The position numbers were made by a program, and so were the translations under genes. This document shows, piece by piece, positions 62,773 through 64,000 of a DNA stretch of 64,000 nucleotides. Origin of the DNA: Gemmatimonadota bacterium (GTDB lineage Bacteria; Gemmatimonadota; Gemmatimonadetes; Gemmatimonadales; GWC2-71-9); contig QHUM01000056.1 in assembly GCA_003222135.1 (NCBI GenBank), forward strand, positions 1 through 64,000. Reading direction: 5' to 3'. The notes beneath the pieces are model-generated. The model was not told where the DNA came from, did not search any database, and saw only the letters and a list, made by a program, of their open reading frames with translations. Position 1 is the stretch's first letter; each line of letters starts with the position of its first letter.

Positions 62773-63312
62773 CTACTGGGACTGCTTCAGCCGCTCGAGC
62801 ACCTTGCTGGTGATGTCGAGGGCGGGATCGGCGGCGACGATGTTCGAGCCGGGAGCGTCGGCGTCGAAGATCAACGCGTAATTCCCCTCGGCCCGGAGTC
62901 CCTGAATCACGGCATTGACGCGAGCCTGGATCGGCTGCAGCAGCTCCTGTTCGCGTTGCTGGGCACGGCCCTGGAGATCGTTCGATCGCTGCTCGAACTT
63001 CTGCTGCAGCTGCTGCAGGTCCTTTTGTTTCTGCTGTTTGGCCGCGGGGGAGAGGGCGATCGCCTGCTGGTCGAACACCCGGACCGCCGAGTCGAGCTGC
63101 TGCTGCAGCTTCTGGACCTCGTCACGGAAGCCCTGGACCTCCTTGCTGAAGGTCGACTCGGCCGCCGCGTAACCGGGTGTCTGCTGCAGGATCTGTCGCG
63201 AGCTGATGAAGCCGATCTTGAGCGAGGGCTGCGACGGGCGCACCTGCGCCCCACCCGGCGCCGCCGCGGCGAGTAGCCCGACCCACGCCCACACCGTCAC
63301 TGCTCGCCTCAT
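62773..63312 (-). CDS. skp: OmpH/Skp-family periplasmic chaperone
   Basis: This periplasmic chaperone for outer-membrane proteins has 179 residues. A signal peptide (MRRAVTVWAWVGLLAAAAPGGAQ) is followed by the beta-core strand LKIGFISSRQILQQTPGYA. A long Gln-rich coiled coil spans about 55-130 and a return strand is IFDADAPGSNIVAADPALDIT. Between bamA and lpxD as in many Gram-negatives. ATG 63312 has GGGAG eight bases upstream. Confidence 0.93.
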   Translation of the reverse strand: MRRAVTVWAWVGLLAAAAPGGAQVRPSQPSLKIGFISSRQILQQTPGYAAAESTFSKEVQGFRDEVQKLQQQLDSAVRVFDQQAIALSPAAKQQKQKDLQQLQQKFEQRSNDLQGRAQQREQELLQPIQARVNAVIQGLRAEGNYALIFDADAPGSNIVAADPALDITSKVLERLKQSQ

Positions 63313-63372
63313 AACACATCTCCCGAAGAGTAATTGCGTAACGATGATCCCGCGGCGCGCGCGGGCTCGAGC

Positions 63373-64000
63373 TTAGAAGAAGTTGCCGAGCTTGAAGTGC
63401 AGCTTCCAGCCGGGGGCCGGCCGACCGAACACATCCGTGCGGTCGAAGCCGTACGCCCAGTCGATGCCGATCGGACCGAGCGGCGAGATGATGCTGAGGC
63501 CGATACCGGCGCCGCGCAACAGGCGGGTCGGGTTGAACTGCCCGGCGCGCGCCCACACGTTGCCGGCGTCGTAGAACGCCGCCACGTAGAACATCTGCGA
63601 CAGCCGGGCCCCCACCTCGCCGGTCATCGCGAGGTAGGTCTTACCGAACGCGCTGGCGCTCGCCTGCCCGCCGCTGGCGCTCGGGTCGAACCCGTGTGGC
63701 GTGATCGAGAACTCGTCGTAGCCGCGGAGCGGGATGCCGTACTGCGTGCCGCCCATCGTGAAGAGCTGGTCGATGAAGGGCGAGTTGCCGAACACAAACC
63801 CGGAGCGCGTCGAGAGCCCCATGACGAACTTGACGCCGCCACCGGTGCGGCCGCCGCTCGAGAGGGGCGCGTACCAGCGACCCTCGAGGTCCACGCGCTG
63901 GAAGTTTCCCGTGCCCCCGAGCGGGCCGCCGCTCTGCGAGATGCCGACCGAGTGCATGGTTCCCGCGGTCGGGAACGGCAGATCGATACGGGTGTCGCGC
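63373..64000 (-). CDS. bamA: BamA/Omp85 outer-membrane assembly protein, C-terminal part
   Basis: This is the C-terminal 208 residues of an Omp85 barrel; the POTRA domains and early strands lie beyond the right edge. The frame is open to position 64000. Visible barrel features are the conserved GTQYGIPLRGYDEFSI (the VRGF/Y-type loop 6 motif), YVAAFYDAGNVWARAGQF, GAGIGLSIISPLGPIGIDWAYGF and the terminal LHFKLGNFF with the C-terminal Phe signal. It is the first visible gene of the skp-lpx operon; Skp follows 60 bases downstream. Confidence 0.92.
   Translation of the reverse strand, partial: RDTRIDLPFPTAGTMHSVGISQSGGPLGGTGNFQRVDLEGRWYAPLSSGGRTGGGVKFVMGLSTRSGFVFGNSPFIDQLFTMGGTQYGIPLRGYDEFSITPHGFDPSASGGQASASAFGKTYLAMTGEVGARLSQMFYVAAFYDAGNVWARAGQFNPTRLLRGAGIGLSIISPLGPIGIDWAYGFDRTDVFGRPAPGWKLHFKLGNFF

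Overview
The window is high-GC DNA from a Gram-negative bacterium with a complete lipid A/KDO pathway, an Lpt system, Omp85 and Skp. It also carries a SusC/SusD pair run by an ECF sigma and FecR, a BshC homologue and an LpxC-FabZ fusion. This mix outside a low-GC Bacteroidota background fits Gemmatimonadota best. The phylum is inferred from gene content and order, not from a marker phylogeny.

Layout: a GntP-family permease fragment runs leftward off the left edge (1-1338, minus). A long plus-strand block (1467-22078) starts with a membrane methyltransferase, a XerD-type recombinase, a small protein and a PabA/TrpG amidotransferase. It then forms an envelope operon, kdsB-pyrG-kdsA-kdsC-kdsD-lptC-lptA-lptB-rpoN, which makes and activates KDO and exports LPS. 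Glycosyltransferases, a YfhO-like membrane protein and dapF follow, with a beta-propeller lipoprotein closed by a strong terminator in between. Transcription converges at about 22.1 kb.

Everything from 22152 to 64000 is on the minus strand. Read in transcription order from the right edge it holds bamA (partial)-skp-lpxD-lpxC/fabZ-lpxA-gnnA-like-lpxB-DUF374 acyltransferase-lpxK (lipid A and outer membrane biogenesis). Next come glutamate dehydrogenase, rlmH, an AMMECR1 protein, bshC, murJ, uvrC, threonine synthase and larC. A polysaccharide utilization region (34090-46164) then holds a TPR protein, GH16, DUF4091/GH123-like, ECF sigma, FecR, SusC, SusD and GH30. The GH16 plus GH30 pair suggests beta-1,3/1,6-glucan (laminarin-like) use. 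Last are a secreted Pro-rich protein, tRNA-Gly(CCC), a second TPR paralogue, a DUF512 radical-SAM protein, der, plsY, gpsA, a MerR regulator, a glycosyltransferase, surE, pcm, dedA, acyP, apt, tRNA-Arg(CCT) and a YfgM-like TPR protein.

Genes are packed very tightly, mostly with ATGA/GTGA stop-start overlaps. The largest gap is about 190 bases (33901-34089), and no stretch over 300 bases lacks a gene. The most unusual feature is a set of short-period repeat elements placed at gene junctions: two inverted ATTGCGG-heptamer elements, CCCCCTT-type heptamer arrays, a poly-G array, and two copies of a 13-base-period element. Several are read through as protein, including the C-terminal tail of the DUF512 protein and the N-terminus of LptC. 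I saw no insertion sequence, prophage or CRISPR array.
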